From: Chryseobacterium sp. OSA05B
Lineage (GTDB): Bacteria; Bacteroidota; Bacteroidia; Flavobacteriales; Weeksellaceae
DNA: 64,000 bases
Direction: 5' to 3'
Assembly (NCBI RefSeq): GCF_019970065.1
Contig: NZ_JAHXYH010000002.1
Span: forward strand, 992,001-1,056,000
Of the stretch, positions 25,924 through 33,389 are shown piece after piece; the first letter of the stretch is position 1, and each line of letters begins with the position of its first letter. The notes under the pieces were generated by a model. That model saw nothing but the letters and a program-made list of their open reading frames with translations, was not told the DNA's origin and ran no database searches. A program made the translations under genes and the position numbers.

Positions 25924-27573
25924 ATGTTTGACAAGCAGCAAAGAAAACTGAAAAGATCGGCCAGGCTTATTTCCGTACTGAGCAAATACGGATTTAAAGA
26001 TATGCTGGCGAGAATGAATACAGGAAATAAGCAGGAACAGATCTCTGCTGATCCGGATGAGGTGATTTCTAAAGGAACGGTATACGAAAGAATCAGGCTG
26101 GTACTGGAAGAGCTTGGACCTACCTTTGTAAAATTGGGACAGACATTCAGTAACAGGGAAGATCTTCTTCCGCCGGAACTCATTCAGGAGCTGCAGAAAC
26201 TTCAGGACAAAGTGGATACCGTAGATATGGATGTGGAAGAAATTCTGGAAAATGAATTCAACATATCCGTCAAAGACCATTTTCAGGAAATTCAGAAAGA
26301 ACCTTTGGCCACGGCATCTATCGCGCAGGTATATAAAGCGGTTTTGATGGACGGTAGTCCTGTGATTCTCAAGCTTAAAAAATCTGACGTACAAACAGTT
26401 ATCGAAGATGATTTGCTTCTGATCAAAGACTTGGAAAAATTGGTGTCCGCATACTCCGAAATCGGAGAAAAACTCAATCTGAAACAGGCGATTTCTACTT
26501 TTGAAAAATCTTTACTGGAGGAAGTTTCCCTGATCAACGAAAAGGAAAATATCCTGCATTTTGCCCGAAATTTTAAGAACCATAAAGAAACCTATGTTCC
26601 CAAGATCTATGAAGAATATTCCAATAATAATATTCTCTGCATGGAATTTATTGACGGAATTAAGGTGACAGATAAGGCTGAACTTTTAGCCAATAACATT
26701 GATCCTGTAAAGGTTTCTGAAGTAGGATTAAGACTATTTGTTTCACAAATTCTTGATTACGGATTTTTTCATGCCGATCCGCATGCCGGAAATATTCTGG
26801 TCAAAAAGAACGGGAAAATTGTTTTCATCGATTTTGGTGCGGTAGGAAAAATTCAACCGAATGATAAGGAGATCCTTGAAAATCTTATTGTGAGCTTTGT
26901 AGCCAAGAATCCCCATAAAATTGTACGTTATCTCAAAAAAATGGCTGTCAGCTATGAAATTCCGGACGAGAGACGATTCGAAAATGACGTAGAAGACATT
27001 CTGAATTTCGTTCACAGTTCCTCGCTACAGAATATCAATGTGCAGGTGATCATCAATAAAATGAAAGATATTCTGAAAGACAACAGGCTGTATATGCCGG
27101 ACTATTTTTATCTTTTATTTAAAGGAATCAGCCTTATTGAAGGAGTAGGAAGAACGATCAATCCGGATCTTGATATTGTAAAAAGTCTTCATCCGTACAC
27201 CAGAAAAATATTAACCAACAAGATCAAACCTAAGAATCTTTTAAAAACCGGAATGGACAGGATGCTCAATTTCACCGATAATGTGGATGAAATTCCTAAA
27301 GAACTCAGATCCGTTCTCCAGAAACTGGATGACAATAAATTCACAATATCCAGCGAAATTAAAAATATTGAAAAGACCAACCAGCTGATCAAATCGAGTA
27401 TCATTAATTTGATTTTAGCCATGATTCTGGGAGCCAATATTATTGCCACGGCTATTGTTTTCGTGTCAGAATCCGGACCCAGAATAGGTGAGCTGTCTGT
27501 TGTAGGTGTTTTAGGCTTTATGTTTTCTATGATATTGGTCGTGATACTTTTATTGAGAGTAGCCAGGAAATAG
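25924..27573 (+). CDS. ABC1/UbiB/AarF-family atypical kinase
   Basis: 549 residues. Family hallmarks: the KxGQ helix FVKLGQTFSNREDLLPPEL (about 74-92), the Ala-rich nucleotide loop PLATASIAQVYKA, the ion-pair Lys in VILKLKK, the catalytic stretch HADPHAGNILV and metal-binding FIDFGAVG. Two C-terminal membrane helices (about 487-545) give a membrane anchor. UbiB proteins extract or chaperone isoprenoid quinone precursors. Flavobacteria make menaquinone, so the lipid handled here would differ from that in E. coli. Monocistronic, preceded by a repeat-rich gap. Confidence 0.9.
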   Translation: MFDKQQRKLKRSARLISVLSKYGFKDMLARMNTGNKQEQISADPDEVISKGTVYERIRLVLEELGPTFVKLGQTFSNREDLLPPELIQELQKLQDKVDTVDMDVEEILENEFNISVKDHFQEIQKEPLATASIAQVYKAVLMDGSPVILKLKKSDVQTVIEDDLLLIKDLEKLVSAYSEIGEKLNLKQAISTFEKSLLEEVSLINEKENILHFARNFKNHKETYVPKIYEEYSNNNILCMEFIDGIKVTDKAELLANNIDPVKVSEVGLRLFVSQILDYGFFHADPHAGNILVKKNGKIVFIDFGAVGKIQPNDKEILENLIVSFVAKNPHKIVRYLKKMAVSYEIPDERRFENDVEDILNFVHSSSLQNINVQVIINKMKDILKDNRLYMPDYFYLLFKGISLIEGVGRTINPDLDIVKSLHPYTRKILTNKIKPKNLLKTGMDRMLNFTDNVDEIPKELRSVLQKLDDNKFTISSEIKNIEKTNQLIKSSIINLILAMILGANIIATAIVFVSESGPRIGELSVVGVLGFMFSMILVVILLLRVARK

Positions 27574-27668
27574 AAGTTAGATACTAGAAATTAGAAATTA
27601 GAAGTTAGTTTGGTGAACTTACCAATACTCTCCCAAACACACGGCACCGAAACCCGAAACAAAAAACT

Positions 27669-28178
27669 ATGAAAAAACTAATCTTAACCACCCTTACTTT
27701 CTGCAGCGCCTTGTTCATGGCTCAGGAATCCGATGAAAAAGGTATTCTTGGTGATTATGACGGCAATGGAACAAAAGAATATGCCTACACCAAAGTCAGT
27801 GACTGTACCGATGAATGCGATGGAAAATGTGAAACCACCATTTATTTCAGTGATAAAAAAATAAAACCATTTACGATTTCACCTGCCAATAATGGAGGAG
27901 TATACAATCTCGGAGATCTTAATGAGGATGGAAAAGATGAAGTGGGTTTTTATCCGGGATGGTGTACAAGCTGCTGGCATGGCTTTCATGTCTATACATT
28001 GACTAAGATCGGCTGGAAACCTTTGGTGCCATCCATTTCTACACACTGTTCACAATGGGAAGAAGAGAAATTTCCTATTAAAAAAGATCCAAAAAAGAAA
28101 GGATACGTGATCATCACATCAAGCGAATGGGAGGATGATGATATCAGGATTAAGAGTACGAGTGTAAAAGTGAATTGA
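27669..28178 (+). CDS. Secreted protein with FG-GAP/dockerin-like Asp-Gly loops
   Basis: 169 residues. Signal peptide 1-18 (ending LFMAQ). Two calcium-loop-like motifs, GDYDGNGTKEYAY (about 28-40) and GDLNEDGKDEVGF (about 85-97), as in beta-propeller FG-GAP blades. Eight cysteines, several in close pairs (CTDECDGKC, CTSC), suggest disulfides outside the cytoplasm. It is too short for a full propeller. No enzyme motif. Function unknown. Confidence 0.6.
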   Translation: MKKLILTTLTFCSALFMAQESDEKGILGDYDGNGTKEYAYTKVSDCTDECDGKCETTIYFSDKKIKPFTISPANNGGVYNLGDLNEDGKDEVGFYPGWCTSCWHGFHVYTLTKIGWKPLVPSISTHCSQWEEEKFPIKKDPKKKGYVIITSSEWEDDDIRIKSTSVKVN

Positions 28179-28271
28179 GTTTTGAGCTTGAGAGTAGCAG
28201 GGTTTAAGAGTCTTAGTGTAAATTGGGTTTATAGGTGATGGTGACTGAGGAACTCGAAGCCACTATTCCTA

Positions 28272-28406
28272 TATCTGAAATTTGATGTTTGGCATCTGAA
28301 ATCCTGTTTCTTAGCTCTTGACTAAAATTGAAAGACCATAATTTCAACCTTCGGCACAATCCCTAATCCCTACAACCTGCTACCTAATATCTGCCACCTA
28401 AAATTC
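28272..28406 (+). repeat. Approximately 135-base dispersed repeat, copy 1
   Basis: Blocks ATCTGAAATTTGATGTTTGG, GTTTCTTAGCTCTTGACTAA, CATAATTTCAACCTTCGGCA, AATCCCTAATCCCTACAACC and ACCTAATATCTGCCACCT are in the same order at 37192-37331. It lies 50 bases upstream of the helicase start. Confidence 0.9.
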
Positions 28407-28443
28407 ACCATTCACACAAGATTAACCTCTAAATTTAAATACC

Positions 28444-28451
28444 TATCTTTG
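28444..28451 (+). promoter_or_regulatory. -7 element placed 4 bases before the helicase ATG
   Basis: TATCTTTG matches TAnnTTTG; the ATG begins at 28456. In this promoter class transcription starts a few bases after the final G, so the mRNA would be leaderless or nearly so. No -33 TTG is obvious. Confidence 0.55.
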
Positions 28452-28455
28452 CACC

Positions 28456-29817
28456 ATGGAAAAACTCACTTTTGCGGATTTTGACCTGCCGGTTAAAATT
28501 CTTGATGTTTTAGCGGATCTGGAATTATTCGAGCCTACACCTATTCAGGAAAAGAGCATTGGGCCTATACTTTCCGGGAGAGATGTAATGGGGATCGCGC
28601 AGACCGGAACCGGGAAAACATTAGCTTATCTTCTGCCGGTTCTTAAAACATGGAAATACAACAAAACCGGGAATCCTACTGTTTTGATCCTTGTACCTAC
28701 AAGAGAATTGGTGGTGCAGGTAGCTGAAATTGTTGAGAAACTTACAGAAAATATTACCGCAAGGGTGATCGGAATATATGGAGGAAAAAATATCAATACA
28801 CAGAAGCTGTTATTTAACAACGGATGTGATATTCTGGTAGGAACTCCGGGTAGGGTAATGGACCTTGCCATTGACAATGCCATTTCATTGAGAGAAGTTC
28901 AGAAGCTGATCATTGATGAGTTTGATGAGATGCTGAACTTAGGATTCAGACCACAGCTTACCCATATTTTCGAAATGATGAAGCCGAAGAGACAGAATAT
29001 TCTTTTCTCGGCTACCATGACGGAAGCTGTAGATGAAATGCTGGACCAATACTTTGCAAGCCCGATAGAAATTTCATTGGCAAAATCAGGGACGCCTCTT
29101 GAAAAAATTGAGCAGACCGGTTATAAAGTGGAAAACTTTAACACAAAAATCAACCTTCTTGAGCATTTACTGAAGACCAATGAAGATGAAATGTCTAAGG
29201 TGTTGATTTTCACAAATAATAAGAAGAATTCAGATCTTCTTTTTGCTAAAATTGATGAACTTTTCCCTGAACAGTTTGATGTGATTCACTCAAACAAATC
29301 TCAGAATTACAGGCTTAAAGCCATGAAAAGATTTGAAAATGAAGAGATCAGAGGGTTGATTACGACTGACGTAATGGCCAGAGGTCTGGATATTTCAGAT
29401 ATTACCCATGTTATCAATTTTGAAACTCCTGAAATCCCTGAACAATACATTCACAGAATAGGTAGAACGGGTAGAGCAGATAAAGACGGTAAAGCAATTA
29501 CGTTCGTTACTAAAAAAGAAGAAGCTTATGTTCTTGACATTGAATTATTGATGGATAGAGATCTTAAGTTTACTGATTTCCCTGTAGAGGTGAAAATAAA
29601 TCCTAAGAAGATCGCTTCCGAAGAAGATGTGATCATTATGAAAAATCCGGCACAGGTAAAACTGTACGAAGGAGGTGGAGCATTCCACGAGAAAAAGGAT
29701 AAAAACAAAAAAGAAAACTGGGGCGGACCTTCAAAAAGAAAAGCACCCAAGAAATTTGGAGCGAACAGAGCTCAGCAGAAATCCATATCTACATCAAAAT
29801 CTAAGAAAAAGAAATAA
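28456..29817 (+). CDS. DEAD-box family RNA helicase with a DEFD motif II
   Basis: 453 residues. Two RecA-like domains with all motifs: Q motif (PTPIQEKSI), I AQTGTGKT (48-55), Ia PTRELV, Ib GTPGR, II DEFD (154-157), III SAT, V TTDVMARGLD and VI HRIGRTGR. The usual Ala of DEAD is Phe here. A Lys/Asn-rich basic tail (about 395-453) would bind RNA. Likely a RhlE/CshA-type helicase in ribosome assembly or mRNA turnover. The -7 promoter element lies just 4 bases before ATG. A symmetrical terminator follows. Confidence 0.93.
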   Translation: MEKLTFADFDLPVKILDVLADLELFEPTPIQEKSIGPILSGRDVMGIAQTGTGKTLAYLLPVLKTWKYNKTGNPTVLILVPTRELVVQVAEIVEKLTENITARVIGIYGGKNINTQKLLFNNGCDILVGTPGRVMDLAIDNAISLREVQKLIIDEFDEMLNLGFRPQLTHIFEMMKPKRQNILFSATMTEAVDEMLDQYFASPIEISLAKSGTPLEKIEQTGYKVENFNTKINLLEHLLKTNEDEMSKVLIFTNNKKNSDLLFAKIDELFPEQFDVIHSNKSQNYRLKAMKRFENEEIRGLITTDVMARGLDISDITHVINFETPEIPEQYIHRIGRTGRADKDGKAITFVTKKEEAYVLDIELLMDRDLKFTDFPVEVKINPKKIASEEDVIIMKNPAQVKLYEGGGAFHEKKDKNKKENWGGPSKRKAPKKFGANRAQQKSISTSKSKKKK

Positions 29818-29820
29818 AAA

Positions 29821-29843
29821 AAATCCCGTCAGGGATTTTTTTG
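29821..29843. terminator. Bidirectional terminator between helicase and SGNH hydrolase
   Basis: AAATCCC-GTCA-GGGATTT (29821-29838) flanked by an A-run and a T-run; it serves two convergent genes. Confidence 0.82.
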
Positions 29844-29856
29844 TTTATACAGTTTA

Positions 29857-30513
29857 TTATTTCATATAAGGTTTCATAACCTTCGTCCAGACTTCATATC
29901 CTTCCGGAGTCAGATGAAGCATATCTTCCACGAAAAGATCTCTTCTTACCTTTCCATTGGAATCTTCCATGGCTTTTGTAATATCGATGAACTCTGCATT
30001 AGGTTCCTTTTTCATGAAAGCTGCAATTTTTTTATTCGTTTCTTTCATCTGTGGCCATAGAATTTCGCGGCTCGGAGAAAATTTGATGGAAATGAAATCC
30101 ACTTCAATGTCCGGAAATCTTTGACGGATCTTTTTGTAGAACGTTTTAAACCTTTCAACCACTACCTGGGCCTTAAGGTCATGATTGTCTGCGAAATCAT
30201 TATCACCGCAGTAGATGATGATCTGTTTAGGCTGATAAGGGTCTAAAAGATCGTCTGCAAAATCATTCAGATCCGTCATTCTCGAACCTCCGAAACCCCT
30301 GTTGATGATTGTCTTATCAGGGAAATAGCGGGCAACGTCCGTCCATTTTGTGAAAGAGGAACTTCCTATTAGAAGAATAGCATTTTTGGGCGGGGTGTTT
30401 TCCTGATCGGCTTTTTTGAAATTCTGAATGTCCTGCCAGAACATTGGCTTTTTATCCTGAGAAAAGGCTAGGGCAAAGTACAGCAATAGGAATGCTGAAA
30501 AAATCTTCTTCAT
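29857..30513 (-). CDS. Secreted SGNH/GDSL hydrolase
   Basis: 218 residues from ATG 30513; an upstream TTG at 30522 is less likely. Signal peptide 1-19 (ALAFSQ). SGNH blocks are present: I LIGSSSFTKW (Ser; GSSS instead of GDSL), II NRGFGGSRM (Gly), III YCGDNDF (Asn), and V DMLHLTPEGY (Asp and His). Probably a periplasmic or extracellular carbohydrate/lipid esterase; an acetylxylan or PAF-AH-like deacylase is possible. Next to a lipoprotein gene on the same strand, separated by a terminator. Confidence 0.87.
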   Translation of the reverse strand: MKKIFSAFLLLYFALAFSQDKKPMFWQDIQNFKKADQENTPPKNAILLIGSSSFTKWTDVARYFPDKTIINRGFGGSRMTDLNDFADDLLDPYQPKQIIIYCGDNDFADNHDLKAQVVVERFKTFYKKIRQRFPDIEVDFISIKFSPSREILWPQMKETNKKIAAFMKKEPNAEFIDITKAMEDSNGKVRRDLFVEDMLHLTPEGYEVWTKVMKPYMK

Positions 30514-30546
30514 TATAATCAATTTTAAAATATCTGATAAAAGTAA

Positions 30547-30574
30547 TAAAAAAACTCCCGATTGTATTGGGAGT
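30547..30574 (-). terminator. Terminator of the lipocalin-like lipoprotein gene
   Basis: On the minus strand ACTCCC/GGGAGT (30554-30574) is followed by a T-run, just after the lipoprotein stop codon. Confidence 0.78.
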
Positions 30575-30580
30575 CTGTGT

Positions 30581-31042
30581 TTATCTTTTGTAGGTAATGT
30601 AGATCAGATCGTCAGTACCGTCGTTGTTGTAATCATAAGCTCCGAACAGTTGAGCCAGTTTCAGATCCTTGCTTGTCAGGATTTCAACTCTGTACCATCT
30701 TTCGGTATCATTGGTATTTTTGATACTCAACAGCTTAGACTCTTCATTATAAGTAAACTGCCCTTCATTTTTTCCGCCAATCTGGCAATTAGCACCAGTT
30801 CCGGAGTAATACGTGTAGCTTGTGTAATAATCACTTCTGAAATATAGCGTATTCTTAGCTTCACAGTCGGAAGGTGTTTCAGTTAAAAGTACTGTTTTAT
30901 TGTCTTTTCCGGAAATAGTCTGGATTTTGCTTACCTTCCAGTCTCCGCTCATCATCTCTAACTCATAAGCTTCGAGGTTGTCATCTTTACAGGAAGTGAG
31001 TGCCAAAGCAGAAAAGGCAAATAAAAGTAGCTGTTTTTTCAT
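30581..31042 (-). CDS. Lipocalin-like lipoprotein
   Basis: 153 residues from ATG 31042 (a GTG two codons upstream is possible). Lipobox LTSC with Cys about 18. The mature part starts GDWKVSKIQTISG, a typical opening strand of the lipocalin-like domains in Bacteroidota lipoproteins, followed by beta-rich sequence and two Cys that could pair (SDCEAKN, GANCQIGG). The C-terminus has DYNNDGTDDLIYI, a calcium-loop-like stretch. Ligand unknown. Has its own terminator. Confidence 0.65.
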   Translation of the reverse strand: MKKQLLLFAFSALALTSCKDDNLEAYELEMMSGDWKVSKIQTISGKDNKTVLLTETPSDCEAKNTLYFRSDYYTSYTYYSGTGANCQIGGKNEGQFTYNEESKLLSIKNTNDTERWYRVEILTSKDLKLAQLFGAYDYNNDGTDDLIYITYKR

Positions 31043-31367
31043 TTTCACAAATTTTATAATATGCTAAAATATAAATAAATTTGAAATATCTATAATGAAA
31101 TCCTGCTTTTTTAAACGAATGTTTATAAATAACAGAATTTTATATTATGAAGCTTGGAAAATAATAGGTTTTGTAGGTGGCAGGAGAGATCGTGTCAAAG
31201 TGAATGGTCAATTTTGCCTCGCAAGTGAATGGTGAATTTTCAGTTGGAAGGGCCAAGAACCAAGATACAAGACGTCAGATTTCAGACATCAGGTAATACT
31301 CCAAACAAGCAACCAGCAAACTTTCAACACATTTACTTTCAAACTCAAAATCCCGCATCCCGAACCC
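31043..31367. other. Repeat-bearing gap upstream of the lipoprotein and downstream of yqhD-like gene
   Basis: Contains AGTGAATGGTCAATTTT (31199-31215) and its near-copy AGTGAATGGTGAATTTT (31224-31240), then the longer repeat to 31325. A 74-codon frame through it is made of repeat words and is not called. Confidence 0.7.
31224..31325 (+). repeat. GTGAATGGTGAATTTT repeat, left copy flanking the alcohol dehydrogenase
   Basis: Blocks ATGGTGAATTTT, AAGAACCAAGATACAAGAC, GTCAGA, ACTCCAAAC and AAGCAACCAGCAA recur in the same order at 32721-32820, on the other side of the gene. Confidence 0.8.
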
Positions 31368-32531
31368 CTAATAACTCATCTCTACAATCTTATATGCATC
31401 CTGAGGCGTCAGCTTTTTATACTCGCCAAGACCGGACCAGTTTCTGTCGGTAAATGCTTTTTCCACTCTTTCAGCAGTTCCTTTGTATTCTTCAGTATAT
31501 TCAGAAAGTTTGGTTTTGATATCCAGGCTGTGGAAGAATTCCTCCATTTTTTTGATGCCCAACTCAGCTTTTTCTTCCAGAGTTCCTTCTTTGATTCCCC
31601 AGACTCTTTCAGCGTACTGAGCCAATTTTCCTTTCTTCGTTTCAAAATTATAACGGTAATGGGAAGGAGCGATTACGGCTAGCGTTCTTGCGTGGTCGAT
31701 TCCAAAATAAGCAGTCAGTTCATGTCCCATGGCGTGTACCGCCCAGTCTGTTATCACTCCTTTCTGAATCAGTCCGTTTAGAGCCATCGTACAACACCAC
31801 ATGAAGTTTCCGGCCGCATCATAATCAAAATCACCTTTAAGTACTTTAGGAGCGGTTTCCTGAAGGCTGATCAGGATACTTTCAGCGATTCTTTCCTGAA
31901 GATCTGCAGAAGATGGTGCAGTCATATACTGTTCCAAAACGTGCGTATAAGCATCGGTGATCCCATTTACAATCTGGTTTTTAGGAATCGTTCTGATCAC
32001 TTCCGGATCTAATACTGAAAATTGTGGGAAAAGACCGGGACCTCCTGAAGATAGTTTCTCGTTGGTTTCCCTTCTTGAAATAACATAGCCTGAATTCATT
32101 TCAGAACCTGTTGCCGGTAATGTAAGAATACTTCCGAAAGGCATTCCTTCTCCTTCAAAAGTTCTCACTGAATTTCTAAGAATATCCCACGGCTCACCAT
32201 CATAGTTGGCTGCTGCTGAAAGGAATTTAGTTCCGTCTATGACAGAGCCACCGCCTACAGCAAGAAGATAGTTGATATTTTTTTCTTTGATAAAACTTAA
32301 AGCGTTGATCAGTACTTCATATTCAGGATTTGCGGGAACACCTCCGAATTCGTATAGATCATGATCTTTCAGAGCTTCTTTTACCTGATCGTAAACACCA
32401 TTGCTTTTGATGCTTCCGCCTCCGTAGATCATTAATATTTTGGCATCTTTCGGAACCTCACGGGAGATCTTAGCGATTTCACCTTTTCCGAAAAGTATTT
32501 TTGTTGGATTTTTAAACTCGAAATTAAGCAT
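31368..32531 (-). CDS. Iron-containing alcohol dehydrogenase, YqhD/butanol dehydrogenase type
   Basis: 387 residues, the YqhD length. NADPH-binding region with YGGGSIKSNGVYDQV and AVGGGSVIDGTKFLSAAA. Metal-binding residues are in the conserved order: Asp in GITDAYTHVLEQY (also first His), then MGHELTAYFGIDHARTL with two His. It reduces aldehydes, including those from lipid peroxidation, using NADPH; cytosolic. Stand-alone gene on the minus strand flanked on both sides by related 100-base repeats in direct orientation. Confidence 0.93.
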   Translation of the reverse strand: MLNFEFKNPTKILFGKGEIAKISREVPKDAKILMIYGGGSIKSNGVYDQVKEALKDHDLYEFGGVPANPEYEVLINALSFIKEKNINYLLAVGGGSVIDGTKFLSAAANYDGEPWDILRNSVRTFEGEGMPFGSILTLPATGSEMNSGYVISRRETNEKLSSGGPGLFPQFSVLDPEVIRTIPKNQIVNGITDAYTHVLEQYMTAPSSADLQERIAESILISLQETAPKVLKGDFDYDAAGNFMWCCTMALNGLIQKGVITDWAVHAMGHELTAYFGIDHARTLAVIAPSHYRYNFETKKGKLAQYAERVWGIKEGTLEEKAELGIKKMEEFFHSLDIKTKLSEYTEEYKGTAERVEKAFTDRNWSGLGEYKKLTPQDAYKIVEMSY

Positions 32532-32883
32532 TGTTCTAAATTTATTGGATTCAAATTTACGGAAAGCAATACGAAAACTGAGTTAATGAAATTTTAAAAT
32601 TACTATTACAGAGTTTTATAATAACGATTTTGATGAGGGCAGGGATTAGAATCAAGAATCAAGAGCCAAGATGCTAGACATTAGATTTTTAGGTTAAGAC
32701 TCAGGTTGATTTGAGAAGATGTCAATGGTGAATTTTAATTTGTAAGAACCAAGATTCAAGACGTCAGAAAATAATTTATTAGCTTAATAACTCCAAACCA
32801 GCAACCAGGAACTAGCAACATCATACACTCTCAAACTCTCAAACTCTCAAACCCGAATCCCGTACCTCGTAACTTCCCATCCT
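32532..32883. other. Repeat-rich gap without genes
   Basis: Holds the right-hand GTCAATGGTGAATTTT repeat (32721-32820) and a run of CTCAAACT words (32827-32850), followed by ACCCGAATCCCGTACC. Similar words, in both orientations, fill 61438-61790. Confidence 0.7.
32721..32820 (+). repeat. GTCAATGGTGAATTTT repeat, right copy
   Basis: Same orientation and block order as 31224-31325: AATGGTGAATTTT, AAGAACCAAGATTCAAGAC, GTCAGA, ACTCCAAACC, AGCAACCAGGAA. Confidence 0.8.
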
Positions 32884-33297
32884 TTAACTTCCCTCCGACA
32901 GATAGATCTTAGCATCCCGGATAAACTTCTCCTTGTCTTTCTTGATGTTTTCGACCATCTTTTTTCTTTCCTCGGGAATGCTCATGTATTTTTCGCCCCA
33001 AAGATTGATCTCGACGATCAGCGGAATCAGGTCAATTCCCTTTTCAGTAAGATGATAGAGAATCTTCAGTTTACTGTCCGGGTGATCTTTCTTAGCAATG
33101 ATTTTTGCTTCCAGTAAATGCTGCAGCCTTGAGGCGAGAATGTTCGTCGCAATCTTTTCATCTGCTTTAAGGAATTCTCCGTACGTACATTCTCTTTTTA
33201 ACATTAGGTCGCGGACAATCAGCAGAGACCATTTATCACCCCATATTTCCAGGGAAGAACTGATAGGGCAGTCCGATCTTTTTTTACTCATAGCCAT
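32884..33297 (-). CDS. HxlR-family transcriptional regulator
   Basis: About 137 residues from ATG 33297 (MAMSKKRSDCPISSS); an in-frame extension to 33372 would run into the operator and is rejected. Winged-helix domain: EIWGDKWSLLIVRDLML, TYGEFLKADEKIATNILASRLQHLLEAKII, LTEKGIDLIPLI. A Cys sits at position 10 in SDCPISSS, as in many HxlR proteins, so thiol-based sensing is possible. Divergent from a dihydrolipoyl dehydrogenase gene with a 13-bp inverted repeat between. The C-terminal helix is Lys/Glu-rich and longer than usual. Confidence 0.88.
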   Translation of the reverse strand: MAMSKKRSDCPISSSLEIWGDKWSLLIVRDLMLKRECTYGEFLKADEKIATNILASRLQHLLEAKIIAKKDHPDSKLKILYHLTEKGIDLIPLIVEINLWGEKYMSIPEERKKMVENIKKDKEKFIRDAKIYLSEGS

Positions 33298-33312
33298 ATA
33301 TTGTAAATAACG

Positions 33313-33369
33313 CTTGCAAAATGAAAGTATTTGTTTTAAATTTACTTTTATTTTGCAAGTAAATTTAAA
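33313..33369. promoter_or_regulatory. Nested inverted repeats between hxlR and lpdA
   Basis: A 13-bp perfect inverted repeat: TTTAAATTTACTT (33335-33347) and AAGTAAATTTAAA (33357-33369), 9-base spacer. Nested with it, CTTGCAAAA (33313-33321) is inverted as TTTTGCAAG (33351-33359). Both lie in the 92-base divergent gap. Probable operator(s) for the adjacent HxlR protein. Confidence 0.65.
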
Positions 33370-33389
33370 CATAAAAAATTATAAATCAA

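Noticed and set aside
25867..26394. 175-codon open frame opposite the UbiB-family gene
   Set aside because: Shadow ORF crossing the gene start; implausible composition (Phe/His/Arg-rich).
31229..31453. 74-codon frame downstream of the alcohol dehydrogenase
   Set aside because: Made of intergenic repeat words and overlapping the 3' end of the yqhD-like gene.
32827..32850. Possible CRISPR-like array in CTCAAACT repeats
   Set aside because: Three 8-10 base words in tandem without spacers; simple sequence, not an array.
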